A stretch of 59,342 nucleotides of DNA from CAZKUR01 sp964556005 (GCA_964556005.1 CAZKUR010000019.1:1-59342), one strand, 5' to 3'. Shown: positions 25,519 to 35,503, counted from the first letter of the stretch. Program-made: numbers and translations. The notes: generated by a model not told the origin, from the sequence alone.

Positions 25519-26514
25519 TTAAAAACTCATCCCCAACGAAATCCTATGTACGCTTGGCAGAATATCATAAATTGAATAAGCATAATCGAATCTAATTAAA
25601 GTCTGAGAAATCGGAAGATTTACTCCGGCTCCGAAAGCAAATTTTTCATCGTCGTAATTATATTTGTATCCGCCGCGCAAATAAAATCTATCGAAGAAAG
25701 AAAATTCGGTTCCTAAATTTATTCTTTCACTATTATCGTTGGGATGAATTGCATCTACATCTCCTCTTACTTTAATAAAATCCGCTTGATAAATATCGAA
25801 TCCGATTCCAACCTGAAAATATAAAGGGAGAGGATAGCTGTCTGTTTGAAGCTGTGCAGGCGCTAACCTGCTTAACGGAAAGTTTGCATTTTTATCATAA
25901 GTAATATTCAGATCGGGGCCACCGAATTTCAAATCTCCGCCGAAATTCGCCATACTCATAGCAATTGTTAAATTTTGAAAATCCAGTCGGTACTGCGTTC
26001 CAACATCGAAAGCAAAACCATCGGCTGCTTCATTCCAGATTCGCTGGTAAACATATTTAACCGTTACACCTACGTTAAATCGATCCGTTAAAAATCTTGC
26101 ATACGAAATTCCGAGGGCTAAATCTTGAGCGTCAAAATAACGGCCTGTACCATTTGGTTCCTGTTCGGTAGTAATCTCCATTTGGCCGGTTGAAAAAACA
26201 ATCATACTTGCATCTACTACACCGGCCTCGCCTAAATTATATGCAACCGAAGCAGCATTCAAATCGAATAAATTAAACCAGTTTGTATAAGAAAAATTAA
26301 CATCGACATTTTTCACTTTTGCAATTCCGGCAGGATTCCAAAAAACAGCCGAGGCATCATCGACTAAGCCGATTACCCCACCGCCCATTGCTTCCTCTTT
26401 AGCGCCTAAATGTATTTTGAGGAATTGAGCTCCCGATGTTCCCAAATTCGGATTTTGTGCCAACAAACTGGAAACGCTAAAAACAAAAATTAATAAAATG
26501 TAATACTTCTTCAT
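25519..26514 (-). CDS. PorV/PorQ-family outer-membrane protein
   Basis: A 331-residue beta-barrel protein from the ATG at 26514, which has TTGGAG upstream; a TTG four codons earlier is less likely. Signal peptide is residues ~1-19. The N-terminal FLKIHLGAKEEAMGGGVIGL, DDASAVFWNPAGIAKV and LGISYARFLTDRFNVG are the conserved features of PorV/PorQ proteins, FadL-like barrels that shuttle T9SS cargo or act in its release. It stands between two genes for T9SS-type exported proteins, so it may be a dedicated carrier for this locus. Confidence 0.88.
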   Translation of the reverse strand: MKKYYILLIFVFSVSSLLAQNPNLGTSGAQFLKIHLGAKEEAMGGGVIGLVDDASAVFWNPAGIAKVKNVDVNFSYTNWFNLFDLNAASVAYNLGEAGVVDASMIVFSTGQMEITTEQEPNGTGRYFDAQDLALGISYARFLTDRFNVGVTVKYVYQRIWNEAADGFAFDVGTQYRLDFQNLTIAMSMANFGGDLKFGGPDLNITYDKNANFPLSRLAPAQLQTDSYPLPLYFQVGIGFDIYQADFIKVRGDVDAIHPNDNSERINLGTEFSFFDRFYLRGGYKYNYDDEKFAFGAGVNLPISQTLIRFDYAYSIYDILPSVHRISLGMSF

Positions 26515-26564
26515 TTTAAACTCCAAGAATTCATATTCCGGTTAAACTCATTAAATAATTTTTC

Positions 26565-29330
26565 CTACTTAATAACCGCGAACCTTTCGATATATTTTGA
26601 ATTTTTTGTTTGAACAACATAAATGTAAACTCCCGGGGCAATTTCTCTTCTTCCCTCTGCTCTCAAATCCCAGCTCTCAGTGCCGCCGATAGAATTATGG
26701 TAAAGTGTTTTTACCAAATCGCCGCTGACTGTAAAAATGTAAATCGTACATTGCGAGGGAAGATTTATAAATTTAATCTGCCTGAGCGGTTCTCTCCTAA
26801 GCTCGCCGTACTCTTTTTCGTACAATGACGAAACAAGATAAGGATTGGGAACCACTCTAATTTTATTCATCTCCTGTGATTGTAAATTTTGATCGACAGA
26901 TGCACCTTTGATTTTAAATCTATATTTATCCAAAATACCAGGTAAAACCGGCTCAATGGTTTCAACAGAAAATGAATTACCAGCCGAAGGAGGATCGTCA
27001 GGATTAAACTCGACTGAACCTTCGATGCCTTTAAACTCAAATGTATCCGAGTTGAAAAGTGAATTGACAACAAGGACTGTATCTAAAGAAGAATTTTTAA
27101 CAATTATATTGATGAATCCGCCGCTATCGGGCACTGTACCGTTTCCAATAACAGAAATAATGTAAATATCATTTGTAACTAACTTCTCATCCGTGACGGA
27201 AAATTTCATATCAATATTATCTGTGCCTCCGATCCTGCTGACATCTTTGATTAAATTTGGAGGCTGAAGCCTAAATATCACTCCATCCGATGTTGCCTGT
27301 TCCTGATCGAAAGCACAAGGTCGGGGATAAATGACTGTATCCTGTCCATCCTTTAAAGCATATGTTGAATAATTTATAGTTATCAGATCACCGGTTTCCG
27401 GCAGTTGTGCAGCAGGAGTACCGGGATCATCTTCTAATTTTACCTGCAATCCCGAACCTTGAATAGCAATAGTTCTTCCGCCGGGCGGATAACCAGTGCC
27501 CGTACGCCCGATTGTATCGCCGGTGGTCAAATTATAAATATCGAATGAAGAAGACGTAATAAACTTTATTCCATATTTATATGGTTTGGTTTGTGAAGAA
27601 TCAAGAACGGTGATTGTAACTTTTGTCAGCAAATCTCCTATCTCATGCTTTGCTAAATAGGTAAAGCCGACATCATATTTATTCCCGGTTAATGATTCAT
27701 CATCGACCGGAGTAACGGTTAAAGAATAATTTGATAATCCATTTCCCAGATGCTCAACATCTTCTGCAGAAACAGCATTTCTGCCGATTGCACTTGACCT
27801 GGGAGTTAGTGAAATTGTGTTTACAGCCTCCAGAGTATTTCCTACGGGACATTCAAGACTTTGAATTTGACTATTTCCTCTATCGTATGAAGTTATCGAA
27901 TACCAATAATCAAAACCATTTAGAACAGTAGTATCTGTAAAGCTGTATTGAATTCCTTTATCGGCTCCGATGCCGTCTACCAAATCGAAGTCGGCAATTT
28001 TGGTCCATGTAAGTCCGTTATCATTGCTGCGGTAAACTCTATATCCTTCAAAATCATATTCCCCGGAAAAAGCATCTTTACTTTTTTCTGCAGAATCATC
28101 CCAATATAAAATAGATTTTGAATCACCGGCTACACCTGATAAATTTGGGCGCGAAGGTGGTTTAGGAAGATTGAAGTCGGCATCAACTGTACTACGAGCC
28201 TGATCTGTGACGCTTAAAATCTCATCCAGTGTCTCCCCTGCAACAAGTGCGGTTATGAATGTTAGAGTATCTCCCGCATTCAAGTTGTATGGACCGGACG
28301 AAACATTTGCAACAAGATCTAAACCGGAAGCCGGAATTGTAGCCGGATCATCAAAATGCAAATTCGAATTATTACCGAGATGAAAATATTTATACCCGAT
28401 TGATGAATTGTACAGACTTGTACTGCTCGACATAATACCGTACTGAACTGAATCAATATCGTAATCATCATCGTACACATTATAATGCATATCTGTTATA
28501 CCAAGTTCCTGCCCATTTACTTTTGGTGTTTTCAAAAACGCAACTCCAAAGTAGCCGGTTTTCCCGTCGGGCCACTCCGGGGAATAACCGTCATCAAAAA
28601 AGTAAACTACCTGTTTGTCTCTATTGAAATCCAGCTTATCATCGGCATATTCGGGAACCCCGCCGCTGACATTTCCAACATCTATGTCGGTATAAAGATT
28701 AAAATATAAATTGCTGTAATTATTTTGACTTGTGTTGATAATCTGGAATTTATAAAAGATAATATTTTTTACGAAACTCACTCCGAAAGCATATCCGGTT
28801 TGTGCAACTTCAATTCCGAGATTGGCTACCCTGTTGTTGCTGTCGCAGTAAACGCAATAGCTGTCCTGATCGGAAATGATCAGCGGATTACCCTGCGCAT
28901 CTTTTACAGGCCAGCCTAATTGTTTATTCCATGTCGAAGGATTGTCGCTAAAAGCAATTTTAGCCGAATCTTTATTATGATAACCGCCGACGGCTTCCCA
29001 TTCTTCATCGTCGGTGTATCTTCCCTGGATAACGTTTCCCGGAATTCCTACCATCGGATTTATACGGTAGATATACTGCTTCCCGCTGTTTATCGGGAAT
29101 TCACCCGAAGGTCCCTGTGTTAAAGTTCTCGGGTAAAGCTTTCCTCTATTTTCAAAAAATAAACCGATGTTGCTCGCATTATGCGTACCGCCTGCTCTAT
29201 CGGTAATATCGAAAACTTTATCGAGAGGAGCCGGTCGAAGGTCTTTATCTTTTTCTTTAATTCCCTGCTGTGCAAATAAAAAATTTGCAGCAGTTAAAAA
29301 AGGGAGCAATATTATGTAAATTCTTTTCAT
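26565..29330 (-). CDS. Large secreted fibronectin-like protein with C-terminal sorting-type domain
   Basis: A 921-residue exported protein. Signal peptide is ~1-20 (LTAANFLFAQQG). Residues ~170-380 form a beta-rich region that repeats in many Ignavibacteria surface proteins (GIEVAQTGYAFGVSFVKNII, FYKFQIINTS). A fibronectin type III-like stretch follows near 390-490 (DFEGYRVYRSNDNGLTWTKI). The end, PNPYLVSS-LYEKEYGELRREPL through APGVYIYVVQTKNSKYIERF, is a variant T9SS-type sorting domain. No enzyme motif is visible. It lies between the TonB receptor and the PorV-like gene in one run, so it may be a surface binding partner of the receptor. Confidence 0.82.
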   Translation of the reverse strand: MKRIYIILLPFLTAANFLFAQQGIKEKDKDLRPAPLDKVFDITDRAGGTHNASNIGLFFENRGKLYPRTLTQGPSGEFPINSGKQYIYRINPMVGIPGNVIQGRYTDDEEWEAVGGYHNKDSAKIAFSDNPSTWNKQLGWPVKDAQGNPLIISDQDSYCVYCDSNNRVANLGIEVAQTGYAFGVSFVKNIIFYKFQIINTSQNNYSNLYFNLYTDIDVGNVSGGVPEYADDKLDFNRDKQVVYFFDDGYSPEWPDGKTGYFGVAFLKTPKVNGQELGITDMHYNVYDDDYDIDSVQYGIMSSSTSLYNSSIGYKYFHLGNNSNLHFDDPATIPASGLDLVANVSSGPYNLNAGDTLTFITALVAGETLDEILSVTDQARSTVDADFNLPKPPSRPNLSGVAGDSKSILYWDDSAEKSKDAFSGEYDFEGYRVYRSNDNGLTWTKIADFDLVDGIGADKGIQYSFTDTTVLNGFDYWYSITSYDRGNSQIQSLECPVGNTLEAVNTISLTPRSSAIGRNAVSAEDVEHLGNGLSNYSLTVTPVDDESLTGNKYDVGFTYLAKHEIGDLLTKVTITVLDSSQTKPYKYGIKFITSSSFDIYNLTTGDTIGRTGTGYPPGGRTIAIQGSGLQVKLEDDPGTPAAQLPETGDLITINYSTYALKDGQDTVIYPRPCAFDQEQATSDGVIFRLQPPNLIKDVSRIGGTDNIDMKFSVTDEKLVTNDIYIISVIGNGTVPDSGGFINIIVKNSSLDTVLVVNSLFNSDTFEFKGIEGSVEFNPDDPPSAGNSFSVETIEPVLPGILDKYRFKIKGASVDQNLQSQEMNKIRVVPNPYLVSSLYEKEYGELRREPLRQIKFINLPSQCTIYIFTVSGDLVKTLYHNSIGGTESWDLRAEGRREIAPGVYIYVVQTKNSKYIERFAVIK

Positions 29331-29377
29331 GATAATTCTACTAAAAAATGATTTCTAATTTTTCTTAACATTAATTA

Positions 29378-31831
29378 TTAAAATTTAACTTCCGCACCTA
29401 ACCGGATATACCGCGGCGGCCCGTAATTTGAAGGATCCTGCATATATGCTGTGGAATGTCCGCCTACAAAAGTGAAATCAGGATCTCCCGTATCCGGATA
29501 GACATAAAGAATGTTTCTATGATCAGTTAGATTCAAAATTTCGGCAAAAATTCTAAATTCAAATCCGGGCATCGGAATTTGCTTACCGATCATCAAATCT
29601 ATATTATATGCTCCAGGCATTCTAAGTGAATTTTTTTCAACGAAGCCGACATCTCTTCCCGACGGTGTATAAGGATAACCGGATGAAGCCTGAATTATCA
29701 GGCTAAAATCCATATTATCAAATATTTTACTTCCGAAAACTTCTGGTCCTTCGCCTTGTGGAATCATAAATGTTCCTGTTGCATTAAATACATGAGTCTT
29801 GTCAAAATCCAAATAATACAATTGAGTCGATTCCTGGGTACCTGGATATTGCTCGGTTTCCGATGATGCACTTCCCTTTGCAATCGAATAAGTGTAAGTT
29901 AAACTGCCGCCGAAATATCTATCCGGTCGGATATTAAGATCAATTTCAAATCCTTTGATGTTAGCGTAATCTTCATTTACATAAAGAGTATAACCAACAA
30001 ATCTTCCGTCGTGATAAGGCAAATAATAATGCGTCCCGATTAATCCGGTAACATCTTTATAATATGCAGTAACATCCAGTGCGACACGATCAGAAAATTG
30101 ATGTGATATACCAACTTCATATGCAACTGTTCTTTGTGCATCGAGGTTTGCCTGCCCGAACAACGGTTCTCTGACATTCAAATCATATTGATGATTTTCA
30201 AACAACGGCTGAAATTCCGGATTTTGGAAAAAATGCCCATAAGCAAAATGAATTTTTGTCCTGTCCGAAATAGGGTGCGCAATACCGATTCTTGGAGATA
30301 TTTGTGATCTCGGCTTTACTTTAATAACAGAATTTGGATCTAAGGGATTCTGCCGGAATTCAACATTTGCATTCAAATAATCATAGCGTAAACCTAAATT
30401 TAAAATCAGATAAGGAAGTTCAATTTTATCTTGAACATAACCTGCAGCTTCAAAAGGATTTGTGTGGTAATCATTTATATAAGGATAATCCCTGTTCGGA
30501 TCATAAATATTGAAATATCTAAGCCAGTGTTTTTTATATGCAAGACCGAACTTAACTTCGTTAATATCATCGACCTGCCAGACTGCGTCTCCTTTAATAT
30601 CTCCTGTTGCAGTTCTGCTGTCGGTCAATTCCAGAGGATTCGCAAGCTGGTAGAATTCAAATCCGTTTCCGTATTGCGAAAAATATTGGAACTGGGATGA
30701 GGTTATATATTGTGAAGTGTCTTTATTAACCCCGGAATAATAGCCCTGGTTGAAATAAGAAATTTTAATATTGTAAAAGAAATTATTTGCAATAGTATGT
30801 GTAACCGAAATTGCGCTCTGCCAGCTATCTGTTCGCCTTCTCAAATATTGATCAGGTATGTACTTATAATCGTGGCTGTAATTCTGTCTTCTGCCAAGGC
30901 TTCCCCTGTTTGTTACTGCGATTTTTAAATCCGGAATTGATGAAGTATTCAGTTTGGTAAAGAAAATTAAATCTTTATTATATCCGAACGGTAAATAGCT
31001 TCCTTCCTTATTTTCTTCACCGGAAATAAAAAAGTTTAAATACTTTGAAAATACCGGTCCGCTTAAACTTCCGTTCAGCCGCATCTGGTGAAGGGCATTA
31101 TAACGAGTAATACCGAATTCGCTTGACCTGTAGCTGATCCTTCCCGAAAACTTATCAGAACCGTCGCGTGTAACGATATTAACAACGCCGCTTAATGCAT
31201 TTCCATATTCGGCATTGAATGTTCCGCTTAGCAGACTCATCTCTTGTATTGCATCGTTATTCAACTGTGTGGCCAATCCGCCAAGAAGAGGATCCTCAAC
31301 ATATGTTCCGTCAATTAAGTAAGCAACTTCATCCGACCGGCCGCCTCGTATATGCAGATTGGAACCGCTTCCGACCACACCGGCCTGCAAGGATAATAAA
31401 TCTGTAAAAGTTGAAACGGGTAATGCCTCTATTTTTTCACGCGATATTACCGAAATTGTACTGGTTATATCTTTGTGAATCATAGGCGCTTTTGCGGTAA
31501 CTACTACCTCCCCTACTTCAATAGATTTTGTTTTCAATTCAACAGGGAGGTATGTGGTTTGATCTACAATAATTTTTACATTTTCAATTATTGTCTTTTC
31601 ATAACCCAGGTAGCTTACTTTAACTGAATATTTTCCCGGCGGAATATTTAAAATAATAAATTTACCATCTTTATCAGCGGCGGCACCGAGAGTAGTATTT
31701 TGAATCAGTACATTTGCACCGAATAATACCTCTCCTGTGTTTGCATCTTTAACTTCCCCTGATAATTTTCCCGTGGTGCCGGCAAATAATAAATCAGCCG
31801 AAAGCATCAGCAGGATTAAAAACTTTCTCAT
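29378..31831 (-). CDS. TonB-dependent receptor with carboxypeptidase-regulatory-like N-domain
   Basis: An 817-residue outer-membrane transporter. Signal peptide is 1-17. Residues ~20-105 form a CarboxypepD_reg-like beta-sandwich (GEVKDANTGEVLFGANVLIQ). The plug domain spans about 120-230 (SVISREKIEALPVSTFTDLL, LHIRGGRSDEVAYLIDG, FNAEYGNALSGVVNIVTRDG), and a 22-strand-type barrel ends RYIRLGAEVKF with the terminal aromatic. Such receptors import large or scarce substrates using proton-motive force. It is the first gene after the RpiR regulator and precedes surface and peptidase genes, so its substrate is probably a peptide or peptide-like compound. No SusD partner is present. Confidence 0.93.
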   Translation of the reverse strand: MRKFLILLMLSADLLFAGTTGKLSGEVKDANTGEVLFGANVLIQNTTLGAAADKDGKFIILNIPPGKYSVKVSYLGYEKTIIENVKIIVDQTTYLPVELKTKSIEVGEVVVTAKAPMIHKDITSTISVISREKIEALPVSTFTDLLSLQAGVVGSGSNLHIRGGRSDEVAYLIDGTYVEDPLLGGLATQLNNDAIQEMSLLSGTFNAEYGNALSGVVNIVTRDGSDKFSGRISYRSSEFGITRYNALHQMRLNGSLSGPVFSKYLNFFISGEENKEGSYLPFGYNKDLIFFTKLNTSSIPDLKIAVTNRGSLGRRQNYSHDYKYIPDQYLRRRTDSWQSAISVTHTIANNFFYNIKISYFNQGYYSGVNKDTSQYITSSQFQYFSQYGNGFEFYQLANPLELTDSRTATGDIKGDAVWQVDDINEVKFGLAYKKHWLRYFNIYDPNRDYPYINDYHTNPFEAAGYVQDKIELPYLILNLGLRYDYLNANVEFRQNPLDPNSVIKVKPRSQISPRIGIAHPISDRTKIHFAYGHFFQNPEFQPLFENHQYDLNVREPLFGQANLDAQRTVAYEVGISHQFSDRVALDVTAYYKDVTGLIGTHYYLPYHDGRFVGYTLYVNEDYANIKGFEIDLNIRPDRYFGGSLTYTYSIAKGSASSETEQYPGTQESTQLYYLDFDKTHVFNATGTFMIPQGEGPEVFGSKIFDNMDFSLIIQASSGYPYTPSGRDVGFVEKNSLRMPGAYNIDLMIGKQIPMPGFEFRIFAEILNLTDHRNILYVYPDTGDPDFTFVGGHSTAYMQDPSNYGPPRYIRLGAEVKF

Positions 31832-31892
31832 AAAAACTCCGATATTATTTCAGTCTTTTAGTGAGATTTATAATTATTAAAACTTCATTCCC

Positions 31893-32750
31893 TTATTTAA
31901 TGAATTGCTCATCGTCGTTGGTAATTTTATTGCTCTCATCTAAAATTTGTTTTGCTCTTTTTTCATTTTTTAGTGCACATGCAGTGGCAATAGCATTTAT
32001 CAGAACTGATATTGCAGCAAACGAATTTGTGTACAGCATATTTTCACTCTTCACTACAAGATTAAGAAAAGAATGAAAAGTAACAGGCGAAGCTTCTTTG
32101 TTGGTAATCGCGATTACTTTTATATTTCTTTCCTTTGCCAACTTCGCCGATTCTATTGTCTCTTTAGAGTAAGGAGGAAAAGAAAATACAATAAACAAAT
32201 CGTCAGGCTTTAAGAATAAAATTTGTTCATGAAAAACTGAAGTAGAGTGATTGAAAGAGTATGCATCAACCGCGACCTGCTTCAACTGGTACGATAAAAT
32301 TTCCGCAAGCAGGTATGATATTCCCAGTCCTGCAGTAAATACTCTTTTTGATTTTAGCACCAGATCAATAGTTTGATTAAAACTATTCCGTTCAATTAAG
32401 CTCAATGTTTCATTAATATTTTTTATATCAAGATTTGCAACCGAAGTGAGTAAATCTTTGTCAATCTTCTTTTTTTCAAATAAGGGAAATATCTCCTTTT
32501 TAGAAATTCTGCTTTGCAGCGATTCTGCAATTGCTTCGCGTAATTCACTGAAACCAGTAAAGCCGGTTCTTTGGGCAAAACGAACAATAGAAGCGACACT
32601 TGCAGTTGTAGCGGATGAAATTTCCTGTACATTTAAAAAAGGTATCCGGTTAAAATTATTTATAAAGAAATCGGCAATCTTTTGCTGATTCTTAGGTAGT
32701 AGATTATACTTATTCTGAATCTGAATTTTTATTTCGTGATGTTTTTCCAT
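31893..32750 (-). CDS. RpiR/MurR-family transcriptional regulator with SIS domain
   Basis: A 285-residue regulator. The N-terminal HTH_6 domain covers residues ~1-78 (YNLLPKNQQKIADFFINNF, SVASIVRFAQRTGFTGFSEL). The SIS domain covers ~115-250 (VLKSKRVFTAGLGISYLLAE, FLKPDDLFIVFSFPPYSKET, KVIAITNKEASPV), which normally binds a phosphosugar. Here the regulated genes concern peptides, so the ligand may be different. It sits in the middle of the minus-strand run and is a natural candidate for controlling it. A perfect 11-3-11 palindrome lies 13 bases upstream of its start codon. Confidence 0.92.
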   Translation of the reverse strand: MEKHHEIKIQIQNKYNLLPKNQQKIADFFINNFNRIPFLNVQEISSATTASVASIVRFAQRTGFTGFSELREAIAESLQSRISKKEIFPLFEKKKIDKDLLTSVANLDIKNINETLSLIERNSFNQTIDLVLKSKRVFTAGLGISYLLAEILSYQLKQVAVDAYSFNHSTSVFHEQILFLKPDDLFIVFSFPPYSKETIESAKLAKERNIKVIAITNKEASPVTFHSFLNLVVKSENMLYTNSFAAISVLINAIATACALKNEKRAKQILDESNKITNDDEQFIK

Positions 32751-32762
32751 AGCCTTAATGTT

Positions 32763-32787
32763 GGGATCCGGTTATGAACCGGATCCC
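32763..32787. promoter_or_regulatory. Perfect 11-3-11 palindrome upstream of the RpiR-type gene
   Basis: GGGATCCGGTT and AACCGGATCCC are perfect complements around ATG. It lies between the T9SS-cargo gene and the regulator, 13 bases before the regulator's start codon on the minus strand. There is no T-run after it, so it is not an obvious terminator. It could be an autoregulatory operator or a hairpin that attenuates translation. Its GC content stands out from the AT-rich flanks. Confidence 0.5.
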
Positions 32788-32845
32788 GTTCTGCAGTTCG
32801 TGAGTACTAAATTTTATTTATTTGCGATTTAGACTTTTAAATCCT

Positions 32846-32893
32846 AACCTTCAAAGCTAGCAGCGTGAAAAACCGGGTGTTACCTTGAAGGTT
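32846..32893 (-). terminator. Long-loop hairpin downstream of the T9SS cargo gene
   Basis: AACCTTCAA (32846-32854) pairs with TTGAAGGTT (32885-32893) around a 30-base loop, starting seven bases after the stop codon of the cargo gene. No T-run follows, so termination is uncertain. It may stabilise the mRNA 3' end or mark a processing point between the cargo genes and the regulator. Confidence 0.35.
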
Positions 32894-32900
32894 TCAAAAA

Positions 32901-34295
32901 CTATTTTAAAAAAAGCATCTTTTTAGTTTGATGAAAATTTCCTGCTTTAATAGTGTATATATACATTCCGCTCGTTAATTCTCCGGCATTAAAGTTAACC
33001 GAATGACTTCCTGCTTCCATTTCACGATTAATTAATGTAGAAACTTCCTGACCGAGTGTGTTATATATTTTTAAAACAACATACTGTTTGGACGGAAGAG
33101 AAAATGATATTTTTGTCGACGGATTAAACGGGTTGGGGTAATTTTGATTCAAACTAAAGCTGACAGGCAGAAGTTGTACTTCAACAGTATTCGAATATTT
33201 ATATGTCCCGTTAAAATCAACTTGCTTCAACCTGTAACTTACTCTATCTGAATTTATTCCGGAAAATGCATCGGTAAATTCATAAGTTTTAGGTTCGGTT
33301 GTGGTTCCTGCACCATCCTTAAATCCTATTGTAATCCATCCGCTTGAAGTATTTTCATTAGTAATCATCCTTTGAATTTCAAACCCGCGATTGTTAGTTT
33401 CCGAAGCAGTATTCCATTGAAGGGTTATAAAATTATTCCCCGCAAAAGCTTCAAATGAAGTTAATTCCACCGGCACAATTTGATTATATTTTTGTACAGC
33501 TAAATCCATGTTCGAAATCATTTCCGTTTCATCGGCTCCGACGGAAACTGCATAATAAACTGCGACGGAATCCTGAGGATTTATTGAAATCGGATCTTGC
33601 GCGGTAATAAAAACAGGGCCGTCGGCTGTATTGGAAATATATTGCGGATCGATTGTACCGTGATTCAGCCATGTCCAGTAATCTGAATCTACAGTATATC
33701 CGGAATACCATTCAAATGCAGTAAGCGAAATAAGCGGATGCGATAAAAGTTTAAAGCCGATATTTTCACCGCCTCTATGTGAACGGATTAGATCATTCGC
33801 TGCATCGTAACTTACAGTATCAAATCCATATGCACCGTCGGGTTCGGTTATAGTTTCGACACCGATTATCGCATTGAATGCACTTGCTTCACGATTTTTA
33901 ACATAAAATCTTAAAATAGCGTATGAGGCGTTATTCCATCCGTAAACATTTAATCTCTCAAGAACATTCGGCGGATCGCCAGAGTATGCATTATTATATG
34001 CGCCACTAATTTCAAAATCGCTCATTTGAGGATTGGAAACTAAAGTCGTAGCTTCTTCATTATCGGCATCATTAGTATAATCAAAAACAGCATTTTGATT
34101 CATCCCGACAAGGAGCGAAAGTCTTTGAACCTGTATTGTTCCGTTTTCATCAGGAGTGTAAACCCTGAATCTTCCGTAAGTATTAATTGTAACTCCAATT
34201 GTTCCTGTATTGAAAGAAGCCTGGGCAAAAGTTGTCTGAAAATCCGACAGGGTAACAACGCAGGAAATTACCAGCATGATTAACAAATTTTTCAT
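32901..34295 (-). CDS. T9SS cargo protein of unknown function, paralogue A
   Basis: A 464-residue exported protein. Signal peptide is ~1-25. Residues ~30-275 form a beta-rich domain of no recognised family (GVTINTYGRFRVYTPDENG, NAVFDYTNDADNEEATTL, SLTAFEWYSGYTVDSDYW). Residues ~280-375 resemble a fibronectin-like domain common in this phylum (VELTSFEAFAGNNFITLQWN, RVSYRLKQVDFNGTYKYSNT). The sorting domain follows from ~380 (NQNYPNPFNPSTKISFSLPS...GMYIYTIKAGNFHQTKKML). The N-terminal domain is clearly homologous to the next gene upstream. It is predicted to be on the cell surface; function unknown. Confidence 0.8.
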   Translation of the reverse strand: MKNLLIMLVISCVVTLSDFQTTFAQASFNTGTIGVTINTYGRFRVYTPDENGTIQVQRLSLLVGMNQNAVFDYTNDADNEEATTLVSNPQMSDFEISGAYNNAYSGDPPNVLERLNVYGWNNASYAILRFYVKNREASAFNAIIGVETITEPDGAYGFDTVSYDAANDLIRSHRGGENIGFKLLSHPLISLTAFEWYSGYTVDSDYWTWLNHGTIDPQYISNTADGPVFITAQDPISINPQDSVAVYYAVSVGADETEMISNMDLAVQKYNQIVPVELTSFEAFAGNNFITLQWNTASETNNRGFEIQRMITNENTSSGWITIGFKDGAGTTTEPKTYEFTDAFSGINSDRVSYRLKQVDFNGTYKYSNTVEVQLLPVSFSLNQNYPNPFNPSTKISFSLPSKQYVVLKIYNTLGQEVSTLINREMEAGSHSVNFNAGELTSGMYIYTIKAGNFHQTKKMLFLK

Positions 34296-34337
34296 AATTC
34301 CACCTCTTAAAATTTTAAAAATTTATTGCCGAACTGC

Positions 34338-35459
34338 TTATTTCAGCAGCATCATTTTCTTTGAAAGAGTAAAATCATTTGTTGTAATTTTATACAAATA
34401 GACACCTGATGTTAAATTACTTGCATTAAATTCAACTGAGTATTTACCTGCACTCATCTGTCTATTAACAAGTGTAGCAACTTCCTGGCCCAGCATGTTA
34501 TAAACTTTCAATGTTACGAAATCAGACTTTGGAATGGAAAAATTAATTTTTGTGCTCGGATTAAACGGATTGGGATAGTTCTGTTCAAGAATAAAATCCA
34601 ATGGAATATTATTATACTCAGATTTTACAGGTGTTAATTCATTATATTTATCCTGAGCTTGTTGTAGACTTGCTAACATTGCTGATTTATCTGATCCATA
34701 AGCAACTGCAATATATTGAATGACAGAATCACCGGCGGCAATTGTTTGAGAATTATAAGCAGGAATAAGTACCGGGTCATCAACATTAGGGTCATTTGGA
34801 TCAGTTATAAACAATGAATCATAAGAATTATAAGTCAGCCATTGATAGAAAATTGAATCTACTCTGTAATCACTATACCAAACAAATGCACCAAGTGATT
34901 TAAAATTATCAGATAATGGTTTAAAGCCAACGGCTTCCGTTTTTTTCACACTAATGATTTTTGTAAGAGTAGAGTACGTGCAAGTATCTTGCCCAGTAGT
35001 TAAACCTTCCACTTCGGGTACTAATTCCAAGCCGACAATAGCATTAATTGAGCTTTGTTCCATGTTAATGAGTGTAAATTTGACCAAAATTGAATTTAGA
35101 TTTTGCCAGCAATATATATTCAACTTTTCTAATATATCCGGAGGTGCACCACTAAAATTGTTATTAAAGCTGCCATAAATTTCATAATCTCCGTATGATG
35201 GATTTGTAAGTAGTCGAACGGAATCTTCAACATCGGCATCATTATAGTAATCAAAAACTGCATTTGGACCTGTACCAACTAATGGCGTAACTTGATAAAT
35301 TTGTCTTATTGTATCAGGTAACGAATAAAGTGATATTTTACCCCAGGTATTGACATAAACATTAATGTCATCCAGGTACAAATCCACTTGAGCAATTAAT
35401 GGTTTGTTCAAACTTAGAAAAGTAAAAATTACTATTCCTAAAAGTAAAAGTTTTTTCAT
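34338..35459 (-). CDS. T9SS cargo protein of unknown function, paralogue B
   Basis: A 373-residue exported protein. The frame is open upstream into the transporter gene, but the start at 35459 has a perfect AGGAGG and gives a signal peptide (KKLLLLGIVIFTFLSLNKPL). The unknown domain matches paralogue A: NVYVNTWGKISLYSLPDT, NAVFDYYNDADVEDSVRLL, YEIYGSFNNNFSGAPPDILE and SLGAFVWYSDYRVDSIFYQW. It lacks the fibronectin-like domain and passes straight to the sorting domain (EQNYPNPFNPSTKINFSIPK...SGVYLYKITTNDFTLSKKMM). It follows the YfcC-type gene by 44 bases. Confidence 0.82.
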   Translation of the reverse strand: MKKLLLLGIVIFTFLSLNKPLIAQVDLYLDDINVYVNTWGKISLYSLPDTIRQIYQVTPLVGTGPNAVFDYYNDADVEDSVRLLTNPSYGDYEIYGSFNNNFSGAPPDILEKLNIYCWQNLNSILVKFTLINMEQSSINAIVGLELVPEVEGLTTGQDTCTYSTLTKIISVKKTEAVGFKPLSDNFKSLGAFVWYSDYRVDSIFYQWLTYNSYDSLFITDPNDPNVDDPVLIPAYNSQTIAAGDSVIQYIAVAYGSDKSAMLASLQQAQDKYNELTPVKSEYNNIPLDFILEQNYPNPFNPSTKINFSIPKSDFVTLKVYNMLGQEVATLVNRQMSAGKYSVEFNASNLTSGVYLYKITTNDFTLSKKMMLLK

Positions 35460-35503
35460 AACGAACCTCCTTTTGTTAATTATTAATTTTAACAGAACTA
35501 TTA

